A stretch of 49,768 nucleotides of DNA, from contig PXRX01000024.1 in NCBI GenBank assembly GCA_003023195.1, positions 1-49,768 on the forward strand. Reading direction: 5' to 3'. Below are positions 23,017 to 31,183 of the stretch, in pieces. Made by a program: the position numbers and the translations under genes. The stretch's first letter is position 1; each line of letters opens with the position of its first letter. The stretch is from Halobacteriales archaeon QS_8_69_26. GTDB lineage: Archaea; Halobacteriota; Halobacteria; Halobacteriales; SW-7-71-33. Below the pieces are notes generated by a model. The model worked only from the letters and a program-made list of their open reading frames with translations. It ran no database searches and had not been told where the DNA came from.

Positions 23017-23940
23017 ATGTCCGCCACCGAACGGAAGATAAACGACCTCCTCGACGACGACCCCGACATGGAGGAGGCCATCGCGGCCGTCGCCCGGGTC
23101 GCCGACGAGGAGGGCGAGGTCGAGTGGGGGGACGTCAAGGGGGAGATAACCTCCGGTCAGTGGGGCCGGATCATCCAGCAAGGGATCGTCGTCGACAACG
23201 AGAACGGTGCCTTCGAACTGTCCGACCCCGACGCCGTCGAGTCGGCGCTCTCGGACGATGCCACGGCCGCCGCAGAAATTTCGGCCGACCTCGACGAGGT
23301 CACCGACATGGACGACGTCGAGACCGAGGGCTGGTCGACCTACGACAAGGCCGCCGGCGTCGGCGTCCTCCTCGTGATGGTCGGCTACTACTACAACCCG
23401 GTCCAGCGGGTCGTCGGTGGCACCATCGACGCCCTCCTCGGCCCGGTCGACGCCGTCCTGCCCTTCTACGTCGTCATCCTCGTGCTCGCGATGCTGACCG
23501 GGGTCTACTCGACGCTGCTGCAGGCCAACCTGATGAACACCGAGGTCATCGGCGCCTACCAGGAGCAGGCCAGCGCGCTCAACGAGCGCCGCAAGAAGGC
23601 CAAGGAGCGCGGCGACGAGGAAGAACTCGACCGGATCCAGGAGCAGCAGATGGAGATGATGGGCGACCAGCTCGGCATGTTCAAGGAGCAGTTCCGCCCG
23701 ATGGTGTGGATCACGCTGATCACCATCCCCGTCTTCCTCTGGATGTACTGGAAGGTCCAGAACGGTCTCATCGCCGAGGCCGAGACCTCCATCGTGATGC
23801 CCCTGCTGGGCGAGGTGGAGTGGCAACAGGGCGTCCTCGGGCCGATGCAGGCGTGGATCATCTGGTACTTCCTGTGCTCGATGGGGTTCACCCAGCTGAT
23901 CCGGAAGGCGCTGAACATCCAGACGACCCCCACCGGCTGA
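23017..23940 (+). CDS. DUF106 membrane protein (EMC3/YidC-like insertase)
   Basis: A 307-residue integral membrane protein of the archaeal DUF106 family, related to EMC3, TMCO1 and YidC, which insert membrane proteins. The N-terminal 110 residues are acidic and soluble. Membrane segments are at about 113-130, 150-172, 226-246 and 272-292. Between the second and third lies the charged coiled-coil hairpin ([20 protein letters not shown], then Met-rich [15 protein letters not shown]), typical of the family and probably the cytosolic ribosome or substrate contact. The archaeal context between adk and cmk is conserved. A TATA-like actaaaagc is about 35 bp before the ATG. Confidence 0.9.
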   Translation: MSATERKINDLLDDDPDMEEAIAAVARVADEEGEVEWGDVKGEITSGQWGRIIQQGIVVDNENGAFELSDPDAVESALSDDATAAAEISADLDEVTDMDDVETEGWSTYDKAAGVGVLLVMVGYYYNPVQRVVGGTIDALLGPVDAVLPFYVVILVLAMLTGVYSTLLQANLMNTEVIGAYQEQASALNERRKKAKERGDEEELDRIQEQQMEMMGDQLGMFKEQFRPMVWITLITIPVFLWMYWKVQNGLIAEAETSIVMPLLGEVEWQQGVLGPMQAWIIWYFLCSMGFTQLIRKALNIQTTPTG

Positions 23941-24064
23941 GAGGGGGACCGTTCCCGGGGACCGGCCCGACCCCGGTCGCGTCCGGACGACCGGCCCCGG
24001 TCCGTTCGCGCCGTCGCCGGCCGCGATTCACAACGTCTTTTATTCCCAGGATCGCACAGGGAGT

Positions 24065-24640
24065 ATGTTGATCACGGTCGCCGGACCGCCCGGCAGCGGC
24101 AAGTCGACGCTCGCCTCGTCGCTGGCCGACGAACTCGGACTCGAACACGTCTCCGGCGGCGACATCTTCCGCGAACTCGCCGCCGAACGGGACATGACGG
24201 CCCTGGAGTTCAACCAGCTCGCCGAGGAGGACGAGTCCATCGACCTGGACCTGGACCGCAGGTTGCGCCGGACCGCCGTCGAGCGGGACGACCTCGTCCT
24301 CGAATCGCGGCTCGCCGGGTGGCTGGCCGGCGACGAGGCCGACCTCCGGATCTGGCTGACCGCACCGCTGCGCGTGCGGGCCGAACGGATCGCCGACCGC
24401 GAGGACTGGACCGTCGACGAGGCCGCCGAGGACACCCGCTCGCGCGAGGCGAGCGAGGCCAAGCGCTACCGGGAGTACTACGGCATCGACATCGACGACC
24501 TCTCGATCTACGACCTCTCGATCAACACCGCCCGCTGGAGCACCGAGGCCGAACTCGACATCGTCCTGAACGCCGTCGAGCGTCTCGACCCCGCCAGCGA
24601 CGAGGGCATGGCCCCCGTCGACATGGACTACGACTTCTGA
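24065..24640 (+). CDS. cmk: Archaeal-type cytidylate kinase
   Basis: It phosphorylates CMP and dCMP to the diphosphates with ATP. This is the short archaeal form: P-loop GPPGSGKST at residues 7-15, [11 protein letters not shown] near 28-38, [20 protein letters not shown] near 80-100, and the LID Arg-rich [20 protein letters not shown]. At 191 residues it is normal. A TATA box (tcttttattc, 24037-24046) lies about 24 bp before the ATG, implying leaderless translation. The next gene, cbf5, is separated by 376 bp, unusually long for this cluster, and that gap carries its own promoter and hairpins. Confidence 0.93.
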   Translation: MLITVAGPPGSGKSTLASSLADELGLEHVSGGDIFRELAAERDMTALEFNQLAEEDESIDLDLDRRLRRTAVERDDLVLESRLAGWLAGDEADLRIWLTAPLRVRAERIADREDWTVDEAAEDTRSREASEAKRYREYYGIDIDDLSIYDLSINTARWSTEAELDIVLNAVERLDPASDEGMAPVDMDYDF

Positions 24641-24681
24641 GGGGATCCGAGGGTTTCGAAGTCCATTCCTGACCCTGCGAA

Positions 24682-25016
24682 TTTCTTTATCGACGCCGGG
24701 ATTGCCGAGTGACGGACCGTCGAGAACCGGGTGGAAGCCCTCGGGGCGTCGTCGGGCGCGGAGCGCCCGACTGTACGGGAGAGCTTCGCTCTCCCGGCAC
24801 TCGACGGTTCTGGCTCGCTGCGCTCCTCGGTCGGTCGGTCGCTTCGCTCACTCCCTCCCTGTGGTGCTTGCGTCGCCAGAACGCGGCCGACCGCTCCGAC
24901 CCCTTCCATTCCCACCCGGTGTCGGTGGATGATCCGGCCACCGCGAGCCGGAACATCCTCGTCTCCGATCCGTCCCCTTCAAGCCGCGCCGGTTCGTCGG
25001 TCCGCCAAGAGCAGTC
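24682..25016 (+). other. Promoter-led, hairpin-rich stretch before cbf5: leader or ncRNA candidate
   Basis: A good TATA box (tttctttatcg, 24683-24692) would start transcription near 24710. The following 300 bases hold two perfect hairpins: 24751-24771 (gtcgggcgc, loop gga, gcgcccgac) and 24776-24796 (cgggagagc, loop ttc, gctctcccg), and a long imperfect one framed by gttctggc (24807-24814) and gccagaac (24875-24882). Inside are GCTTCGCTC-type words common in haloarchaeal intergenic palindromes. No coding frame is convincing. Options are a long structured leader of cbf5, a separate small RNA (an H/ACA guide would be apt beside cbf5, but I could not assign box ACA and a kink-turn), or an inert palindromic repeat. 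It does not match RNase P or SRP RNA by eye. Confidence 0.5.
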
Positions 25017-25901
25017 ATGTCGGATCCCGGCGACCGCCTGCGCCCGCCGCCCGGGGAGCGGAGCGTGGCGGAGTTGCTGTCGTTCGGGGTCGTCAACCTC
25101 GACAAGCCCGCCGGGCCGTCGGCCCACCAGGTCGCGGCCTGGGTCCGGGACATGGCGGACGTCGACCGGGCCGCCCACGCCGGGACGCTGGATCCCAAGG
25201 TGACCGGCTGTCTCCCCCTGTTGCTCGGCGACGCGACGCGGATCGCACGGGCGCTCCTGGGCCCGAAGGAGTACGTCTCGGTGCTGGAACTCCACGGACC
25301 GCCCCCGGCGGACCTGGCGGCGGTCGTCTCGGAGTTCGAGGGACCGATCTACCAGAAGCCGCCGAAGAAGAGCGCCGTCCGGCGGACCCTGCGGGTGCGC
25401 GAGATTTACGAGCTCTCGGTGCTGGAGACCCGGGACCGTCAGGCACTCCTGCGGATCGCCTGCGAGAGCGGGACCTACGTCCGGAAGCTCTGTCACCACC
25501 TGGGGCTGGCGCTGGGGACCGGCGCGCACATGGGCCACCTCCGGCGGACCCGGTCGACCCCCTTCGACGACTCGGACCTCGTCACACTCCACGACCTCTC
25601 CGACGCCCTCGCGTTCGCCGAGGAGGGCGACGAGGAACCCCTCCGGGAGGTCGTCGCGCCGGCCGAGCGAGCGCTGTCGGAGATCCCCGCCGTCACGATC
25701 GCACGGAGCGCCGCCCGGAACGTCGCCACCGGCGCGCCCGTCTACGCACCGGGGGTGATTGACCACGACGAGGAGGCAGTCGACGCGGACCTCGTGGCCT
25801 GCTACACGCCCGACGGGTCGGCGGTCTGTCTCGGGCAAATGGTGGGGGATCCGGAGGCCGAGTCGGGGATCGTGGTGGAGCTAGAGCGGGTGCTGGTCTG
25901 A
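25017..25901 (+). CDS. cbf5: H/ACA RNP pseudouridine synthase Cbf5
   Basis: The catalytic subunit of the archaeal RNA-guided pseudouridylation complex (with Nop10, Gar1 and L7Ae), modifying rRNA and probably tRNA. The catalytic Asp is Asp59 in HAGTLDPKVTG. Other TruB-fold motifs are VVNLDKPAGPSAHQVAAW near 25, QKPPKKSAVRR near 117, and CESGTYVRKLCHHLG near 149. The C-terminal PUA domain spans about residues 213-290 (VTIARSAARNVATGAPVYAPG). At 294 residues it is short but typical for haloarchaea. The ATG directly follows a purine-rich gccaagagcagtc. A strong promoter and hairpins lie in the 300 bp upstream. Confidence 0.95.
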   Translation: MSDPGDRLRPPPGERSVAELLSFGVVNLDKPAGPSAHQVAAWVRDMADVDRAAHAGTLDPKVTGCLPLLLGDATRIARALLGPKEYVSVLELHGPPPADLAAVVSEFEGPIYQKPPKKSAVRRTLRVREIYELSVLETRDRQALLRIACESGTYVRKLCHHLGLALGTGAHMGHLRRTRSTPFDDSDLVTLHDLSDALAFAEEGDEEPLREVVAPAERALSEIPAVTIARSAARNVATGAPVYAPGVIDHDEEAVDADLVACYTPDGSAVCLGQMVGDPEAESGIVVELERVLV

Positions 25902-26048
25902 GGGGATCGAGAGAGTGGCTGACGGTCACCGCGCTTCCGTTCGGGGTGATTAGGGTGTGTTCGAGATCCGTGAGTCGGAGATCGACATCGCGATTTCTCG
26001 CCCTGCGTCGTCGGCCGAGTGGGAGAGGCGGCCGTTCCTACCCACATG

Positions 26049-26144
26049 GTCACCGATCCACCGTGAGACGATCCCTGACGGTCGGGATCATCGGGGTGCT
26101 GTGGCCGATCGTGTCACCGATCCACCGTGAGACGATCCCTGACG
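26049..26144. repeat. Two identical 32-bp direct repeats, 64-bp period
   Basis: gtcaccgatccaccgtgaga followed by cgatccctgacg occurs at 26049-26080 and again at 26113-26144. The intervening 32 bp is unique. It lies in the 294-bp gap between cbf5 and the DUF429 remnant (25902-26195), which otherwise shows no gene. The repeats could be footprints of a former integration or rearrangement, given the integrase remnant next door; this is inference. Confidence 0.9.
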
Positions 26145-26195
26145 ATTCTCGAGGATCGTCGGTAGGCTTGCAGGGTTGTTGTCGTCCCAGTGGCG

Positions 26196-26350
26196 CTACG
26201 ACTCTACTGGATAGACGATCTCCATCGGGAGCCCCTTCCCGTCCGTCGGCGGGTCGGTTGGAAGTGTCGCCAGTTGCCCCTCGTCGCGACTCGCAGTCGC
26301 GGCCAGGGCCATCGCGTCGAGGACGTCGTCCAACCGGGTCGACGCGATAC
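26196..26350 (-). pseudogene. C-terminal fragment of a DUF429 family protein
   Basis: The last 50 codons of a minus-strand frame read LDDVLDAMALAATASRDEG, then LATLPTDPPTDGKG and LPMEIVYPVES-stop. This is the end of haloarchaeal DUF429 proteins (a predicted nuclease-like family), which close with a helix bearing DA, a TLPxxPP turn and LPMEIVYP. The rest of the family (about 200 residues, including its N-terminal active-site region) is missing; upstream the frame becomes integrase sequence instead. So it is a truncated gene, joined in frame to another remnant. Confidence 0.7.
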
Positions 26351-26690
26351 GACGTTTCCGGGAGCCCTTCTGGCCGTCACTGGCCAACTTCTCCTGGATG
26401 TCTTCGTACGTCGCGTTGATCCAGCGGAGGGCGTCCCGGGCAGCGTTCTCGTCCTCGAGGGCGTCCGCCAGGCCGCCCACCTCCTCGGAGATCCGCGTAC
26501 AGTGCCGGAGGAGCTTGATGTGGCGGTGGTCGCTGTACTCCGACTGCAGCAGGTCGAGTTCGTCGCTGAACCGGATCAACGCCTCGGTGTCGTCCCCGTC
26601 CACGTCCCGCTCGCCCGCCTGGATCCACTCGCGTAGCGCCCCGACTCGGCTTCTCCGATCCCTCCTCCAGGTCCGGCCAGTCCCCAGTGC
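26351..26690 (-). pseudogene. N-terminal fragment of a tyrosine integrase, frameshifted
   Basis: Continuing upstream in the same minus-strand frame are ALREWIQAGERDVDGDD, ALIRFSDELDLLQSEYSD, HRHIKLLRHCTRISEEVGG and DALRWINATYED: the SAM-like core-binding domain of haloarchaeal XerC/D-type integrases. Further upstream the match moves to another frame (DWPDLEEGSEKPSRGA, about 26640-26690), so there is a frameshift near 26630. No start codon is apparent, and the catalytic domain with its Arg-His-Arg-Tyr residues is absent; after WINATYED the sequence turns into the DUF429 tail. Hence a dead remnant of an integrated element. Confidence 0.72.
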
Positions 26691-26717
26691 CGCGTTCGGA
26701 GCGGCGCAGTCACCGGA

Positions 26718-28628
26718 TCATCGCCGTCGAACCGCCCGTGACTCGGCGCGGCGCCCACGGTAGCGGTCGACCATCTCGTGGTACCAGACGACGAACGAGA
26801 GTGCCAGCCAGAGCATGCGGCCGTGGTTCGCCCGTCCGCGACGGTGTTCCCGCCACCGATCCAGCACCCCTTCGGCGTCGAGGTAGGGAGTGGCCTCGAG
26901 GTTCGTCTCCGTGAGCCACCGCGCGACGACGTCGTGGTCGGACCGGAACCACTCGTGGACTGGGATCCCCATCCCGTGTTTCTCGCGGGAGCGGATCCGG
27001 TCGGGCACCACGTCCGCGACTGCACGCTTCAGCAGTGCCTTGCGCCCCCCGCCGAACCGGTACCCCGGCGGGAGCCGGTGGGCGAACTCGACGACCCGCC
27101 GGTCGAGGAACGGGACCCTGACCTCGAGGGACGCCAGCATGCTGGTGTGGTCGGTCTTGAACAGGACGTAGTCCGGCAGCATGTACAGCAGGTCGTAGGT
27201 GGTCATGCGGTGGGCGGTGTCGTCGTATGCGGCGCGGTCCATCGCGTCGGCGATGGCCTCGTCGATTCCCGACCGCGACTCGTCGACGTCCGTCTCGACG
27301 TACTCCTCCGGTTCGGGAAGGCGGTTGAACCCGCAGTTTATTCGACGAAGCACCGACTCGTCGTCCCGCAGTCCCCCGAAGTACCGGAGCGGGAGCCGTC
27401 CCACCGGAGCGACCGACGCGGCGGCGTCGGCGACGGCGAACGAGAGGTCCGGCAACCGGGCGAGTCGGCGTCTCCGCTCCGGGACGACGTCGTACCGGTA
27501 GTACCCGCCGAAGAGTTCGTCCGCCCCACCGCCCGACAGCGCCACCCGGACGCCCCGGTCCCGTGCGAGTTCCGAGAGGGCGACGATGGGGAGGAACTGG
27601 ACGTGGCTGGGCGGTTCGCTCAACCGGCCGGCGATCGCTGCGAGGCGGTCCAGCGACGAGAGGTCGACGTCGACCTCGTAGTGGTCCGTCCCGAAGTGGT
27701 CCGCGACGAACCGGGCCTCCCCGCTCTCGTCGTACCCCTCGTCGGGGAACCGGACCGCGAACGTCTTCAGGTCGGGGACGCGTTCGGACATGAGGCCGAC
27801 GATCGCAGAGGAGTCGAGTCCGCCAGAGAGAAAGGCCCCGACGGGGACGTCGGCCATCAACCGCCGGTCGACGGCGTCGTCCAGCAACTCGCGGAGTCGC
27901 CTCGCTGCGCCGTCGAAGCCCTCGGCTGCCGGCACCCTTCCCGCCGGGGGCGACCAGTAGCGACGGGTGCTGACGGCCTCGAACGGCGACTCGCCCGGGT
28001 CCTCCGCCGAGACGACGGCGACCCGTCCCGGCGGGAGTTTCCGGACGTCCTCGAACAACGTCGTCGGGGCCGGCGTGTACTCCAGGCGGAAGTAGTCGTA
28101 CACGCCCGCCGGATCCAGCCTCGGGTCGACGCCGGCGGCCAGGAGTGCCGGCGTCTCGCTCCCCCAGACGAGACCCCGGTCGGTCTTGCCGTAGTACAGC
28201 GGTTTTATGCCGATCCGGTCGCGGGCCAGCACCAGCGTCTCCGACCCGGCGTCCCACAGCGAGAACGCGAACATCCCGTCGAGGTGGTCGACGAGTCGCT
28301 CCCCGACCTCCTCCCAGAGGTGGACGACGACCTCGACGTCGCAGTCCGTGCCGAACGTGTGCCCCTCCCCGCGCAACCACTCCCGGAGCGACCGGTGGTT
28401 GTATATCTCGCCGTTGCAGACGGCCACGACCGACCCGTCCTCGCTGTACATCGGCTGTGCCCCCCCGGAGGGGTCGACGATGGAGAGACGACGGGCCCCC
28501 AGCATCACCCCGGCGTCCTCGTCGACGTACTGGCCCTCGTCGTCCGGGCCCCGGTGGGAGAGTGCCGCCAGCATCTCGGAGAGGACGGCGTCGTCGGTCC
28601 ACCCGAACGCGCCGGCGATCCCACACAT
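26718..28628 (-). CDS. asnB: Asparagine synthase, glutamine-hydrolysing
   Basis: It makes asparagine from aspartate, glutamine and ATP. The class II glutaminase domain starts right at the initiator (MCGIAGAFG), so Cys2 becomes the N-terminal nucleophile after Met removal; HRGPDDEG, CNGEIYNH and the DxxxGMFAF stretch complete it (residues 1-200). The synthetase domain has the ATP loop FLSGGLDSSAIVG (about 267-279), ALSGGGADELFGGY near 367, and EVRVPFLDRRVVEFA near 500. At 636 residues it is normal AsnB length. Unlike its neighbours it has a Shine-Dalgarno (AGGAGGTG, minus strand, 28637-28644) and a TATA-like element near 28715, giving a leader of about 60 nt. It lies next to integrase debris, so may be part of acquired DNA. 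Confidence 0.93.
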   Translation of the reverse strand: MCGIAGAFGWTDDAVLSEMLAALSHRGPDDEGQYVDEDAGVMLGARRLSIVDPSGGAQPMYSEDGSVVAVCNGEIYNHRSLREWLRGEGHTFGTDCDVEVVVHLWEEVGERLVDHLDGMFAFSLWDAGSETLVLARDRIGIKPLYYGKTDRGLVWGSETPALLAAGVDPRLDPAGVYDYFRLEYTPAPTTLFEDVRKLPPGRVAVVSAEDPGESPFEAVSTRRYWSPPAGRVPAAEGFDGAARRLRELLDDAVDRRLMADVPVGAFLSGGLDSSAIVGLMSERVPDLKTFAVRFPDEGYDESGEARFVADHFGTDHYEVDVDLSSLDRLAAIAGRLSEPPSHVQFLPIVALSELARDRGVRVALSGGGADELFGGYYRYDVVPERRRRLARLPDLSFAVADAAASVAPVGRLPLRYFGGLRDDESVLRRINCGFNRLPEPEEYVETDVDESRSGIDEAIADAMDRAAYDDTAHRMTTYDLLYMLPDYVLFKTDHTSMLASLEVRVPFLDRRVVEFAHRLPPGYRFGGGRKALLKRAVADVVPDRIRSREKHGMGIPVHEWFRSDHDVVARWLTETNLEATPYLDAEGVLDRWREHRRGRANHGRMLWLALSFVVWYHEMVDRYRGRRAESRAVRRR

Positions 28629-28952
28629 CGTCAGTGCACCTCCTGTCGTGCCGGCCACTCCCTCGACCCGTACTCCACGCCGAACATGGTCCAGGGGTGG
28701 AAACCCGGGCGAATAGTTATGCACGGGGTAACCGGCGTACCGGCTTCCTATCGCCCGACTGCGGTGGGCCGCCGCGACGGTTCGCCACGCGGGAGCGGAC
28801 GAAGAGGGGGACGGTCGTGGGATCCCCGTCCCGGTCACGTCCCGGCCCCGACTCCGCCGCCGGAAGCGACAGGCCTATCGGCCCCGATCCGTTACGAATC
28901 GAAACGAATTGCCGATGACGACAACTGGACACTCGCCGCGGGGTCGGCCGCC
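28629..28952. other. Intergenic region with asnB promoter and leader
   Basis: 324 bp. On the minus strand it holds the asnB Shine-Dalgarno (28637-28644) and a TATA-like ataactattcgccc near 28709-28722. Toward the MFS gene, 28895-28915 is AT-richer (cgaatcgaaacgaattgccg) and may hold its promoter, 40-55 bp before the GTG. Nothing else is seen. Confidence 0.5.
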
Positions 28953-30173
28953 GTGAACGGGGACCGGCGCGTCGTGGCCGCAGTGATTGCGAGCACGTTC
29001 TTCGTCGGGTTCGGCGGAGGCGTGGTCTTCCCGATACTGCCGAACCTGGAGGCGGTACTGGGTATCTCCCCGTTCGTCGTGGGGATCATCCTGAGTGCGA
29101 ACCGGTTCGCCCGCCTCCTGGCGAACGCGCCCGCCGGGTCGCTCGTCGACCGGATCGGTACCCGGACGCCGTTCGTCGCCGGACTCCTGGTGGAGGCGGT
29201 GGCCGTATTCGGGTACGTCGTCGCCCTCCGGGTGCCGGCCCCCGAGGCGTGGTTCGTCGCCGCCCGCCTGCTCTGGGGACTCGGGAGCGCCGCCGTCTTC
29301 GCGACGGCGTACACCATCGCGGCCGACGTCAGCGACGGCGGCTCCCGCGGAACGAACATGGGCGTGGTGAGAGGGGGGATCACCCTGGGGTTCCCGGCCG
29401 GCCTGGTGCTGGGCGGCGTCGTCAGCGACGTCTACTCGGTCGAGGCGGCGTTTATCGTCGCGGCCGGGTTCGCACTGTTTGCGACCACGCTCGCGTACCT
29501 GCTGGTGCCCGAGACCCACGTCTCGACCAACCGGACGGCCGTCAAGCCGTGGGAGATAGACACGACGACGTCCACCGTCACCGTCGGCCTCGTCAACTTC
29601 GGCCTGTTCTTCGCGTACCTCGGGGCCCTGTTCTCGACGCTCGTGCTGTTCGTCGACGCCCAGGAACTGCTCGTCCTGGGGTACGGTCCCCAGGGGACCT
29701 CCGGGGTGATGATGGCGGTCACCGTTCTCGCCTCGTCGGTGTTGATGCTCGCCGGCGGGAACTACAGCGACTCGACCGGTCAGCGGGTCCCCGTCCTGGT
29801 CACCTTCCTCGCGGTGTCGTTCGTCGGGTACACGCTCCTGGCGTGGGCGAACTCGATGCCAGCCCTGGTCGGCGCGTGCGTACTGATCGGTGCCGGGTTC
29901 GGGGGCACGAGCGGTCCGCTGATGGCGTTGCTGGCGGACCTGACCCCCGCCGAGCGGATGGGCCGGGCGACGGGCACGAACAACGTCCTCGGGGACCTCG
30001 GCGGCGGCCTCGGTCCGCTGATCACGCTCCCGATTATCGACCGGATAGGGTTCGCCCCGGTCTACGTCGCGTGTGCGGTGATTCCGCTCGCGGCCGGCGT
30101 GGTGATGGTCGCCGGCGTCTACACCGAGACGGGGACGGTCAACCCCGACACCGGGTTCGAAGCGGGGGAGTGA
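28953..30173 (+). CDS. MFS transporter
   Basis: A 406-residue, 12-span major facilitator. The frame is open far upstream, but the protein-like part begins near MNGDRRVVAAVIASTFFVGF; GTG at 28953 is the best start. Family features: GxxF/GGGVVFPILPNLEAVLG in the first span, the loop-2-3 motif GSLVDRIGTRTPF (about residues 58-70) and a weaker counterpart GNYSDSTGQRVPV in the second half. Spans 7-12 begin near VTVGLVNFGLFFAYLG. The glycine-rich VVRGGITLGFPAGLVLGG in span 5 is typical of drug/H+ antiporters. Substrate unknown. It is divergent from asnB, and the nuclease gene follows 71 bp after the stop. Confidence 0.88.
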   Translation: MNGDRRVVAAVIASTFFVGFGGGVVFPILPNLEAVLGISPFVVGIILSANRFARLLANAPAGSLVDRIGTRTPFVAGLLVEAVAVFGYVVALRVPAPEAWFVAARLLWGLGSAAVFATAYTIAADVSDGGSRGTNMGVVRGGITLGFPAGLVLGGVVSDVYSVEAAFIVAAGFALFATTLAYLLVPETHVSTNRTAVKPWEIDTTTSTVTVGLVNFGLFFAYLGALFSTLVLFVDAQELLVLGYGPQGTSGVMMAVTVLASSVLMLAGGNYSDSTGQRVPVLVTFLAVSFVGYTLLAWANSMPALVGACVLIGAGFGGTSGPLMALLADLTPAERMGRATGTNNVLGDLGGGLGPLITLPIIDRIGFAPVYVACAVIPLAAGVVMVAGVYTETGTVNPDTGFEAGE

Positions 30174-30244
30174 TCGGCGACCCCCGGGACCGCCGGGATC
30201 CCGGGTTTCTCGTACCCCGGGTCCCTACCGATCCCATCGATCCG

Positions 30245-31183
30245 ATGGATCCCCAGGGCTCGCGGGCGCTCGCGGCGACGCTGTGTTCGCTCCTCCTGGT
30301 CAGCGCGGGGTGTCTCGCCGGGGGGGGCCTGGCGACGGACCCGACCACCACCCCGGACGCGACCGGCGAGGAGTGGACCGTCACCGTCGAGAAGGTGATA
30401 GACGGCGACACCTTCCGGGTACGGTTCCCGGACGGGAGCACCGACACCGTCCGGCTGCTGGGCGTCGACACCCCGGAGGTCCACGTCTCGAACCAGCCCG
30501 AGGAGTTCGAGGGAGTCCCCGACACCGAGGCCGGCCACGCGTGGCTCCGCGACTGGGGGCACAAGGCCAGCGAGTTCGCCCGGCAGACGGTCGCCGACGA
30601 GGAGGTTCGGATCGCCGTCGACGAGACGGCCGACCGCAGGGGGAGCTTCGGCCGCCTCCTGGTCTACGTCTACAGCGACGGCGACCTGTTCAACCGACAG
30701 CTCATCGACCAGGGGTACGCCAGCGTCTACCCGTCGACGTTCGCCAAGCGTTCGGCGTTCGAGGCGGCCGAACGGACCGCACGCGAGGAGGGCATCGGCG
30801 TCTGGGGGTTCGACGGGTCGGCCCCACCGACGCCGACCCCGGCGGGTGACGGTCCCCTCGCGGTCGCGACGGTCCACGCCGACGCCGCGGGCGACGACCG
30901 CGAGAACCTGAACGACGAGTACGTGGTCTTCGAGAACGTCGGCGAGGAACCCCTGGACCTCTCGGGGTGGACCGTCGAGGACGAGGCCGGTCACACCTAC
31001 GCGTTCCCCGACGGGTTCGTCCTCGACCTGGGCGACCGGGTGACGCTCCACACCGGATCCGGGGCCGACACGGACTCCGACCGCTACTGGGGGGCCGGCG
31101 GCGCGGTCTGGAACAACGGCGGAGACGTGGTCGTCGTGCGAAACGCGGACGGCGAGGTCGTCCTCTCCGTCGAGTACTCCTGA
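30245..31183 (+). CDS. Secreted lipoprotein nuclease (SNase fold plus lamin-tail domain)
   Basis: A 312-residue exported protein. Residues 1-23 are a lipoprotein signal ending SAGC (Cys23). Residues 44-196 match thermonuclease (staphylococcal nuclease fold): EKVIDGDTFRVRF, RLLGVDTPEVH, RQTVADEEVRI, and DRRGSFGRLLVYVY with the catalytic Arg in a GRLLVYV context, then NRQLIDQGYASVY. A Pro/Thr linker precedes the lamin-tail domain (about 205-312): NLNDEYVVFENVGEEPLDLSG, WTVEDEAGH, and NNGGDVVVVRN. Such proteins degrade extracellular DNA or RNA for nutrients. The start follows from the signal peptide. The 3' half overlaps the antisense tail of the PAP2 frame at 30702. Confidence 0.9.
   Translation: MDPQGSRALAATLCSLLLVSAGCLAGGGLATDPTTTPDATGEEWTVTVEKVIDGDTFRVRFPDGSTDTVRLLGVDTPEVHVSNQPEEFEGVPDTEAGHAWLRDWGHKASEFARQTVADEEVRIAVDETADRRGSFGRLLVYVYSDGDLFNRQLIDQGYASVYPSTFAKRSAFEAAERTAREEGIGVWGFDGSAPPTPTPAGDGPLAVATVHADAAGDDRENLNDEYVVFENVGEEPLDLSGWTVEDEAGHTYAFPDGFVLDLGDRVTLHTGSGADTDSDRYWGAGGAVWNNGGDVVVVRNADGEVVLSVEYS

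Noticed and set aside
24700..24950. RNase P RNA, SRP RNA or tRNA in the structured stretch before cbf5
   Set aside because: I could not find the conserved RNase P core words, the SRP helix 8 loop or a tRNA TψC arm there. Only generic hairpins are visible.
26778..28952. Long plus-strand frame running through asnB and into the MFS gene
   Set aside because: Only the part after 28953 is protein-like; the rest is antisense to asnB, whose motifs are all intact on the minus strand.
26718..30173. Lasso-peptide or similar RiPP cluster built on the asnB homologue and MFS transporter
   Set aside because: The AsnB has a complete glutaminase domain with Cys2, there is no B-type protease and no precursor peptide nearby, so it is an ordinary asparagine synthase.
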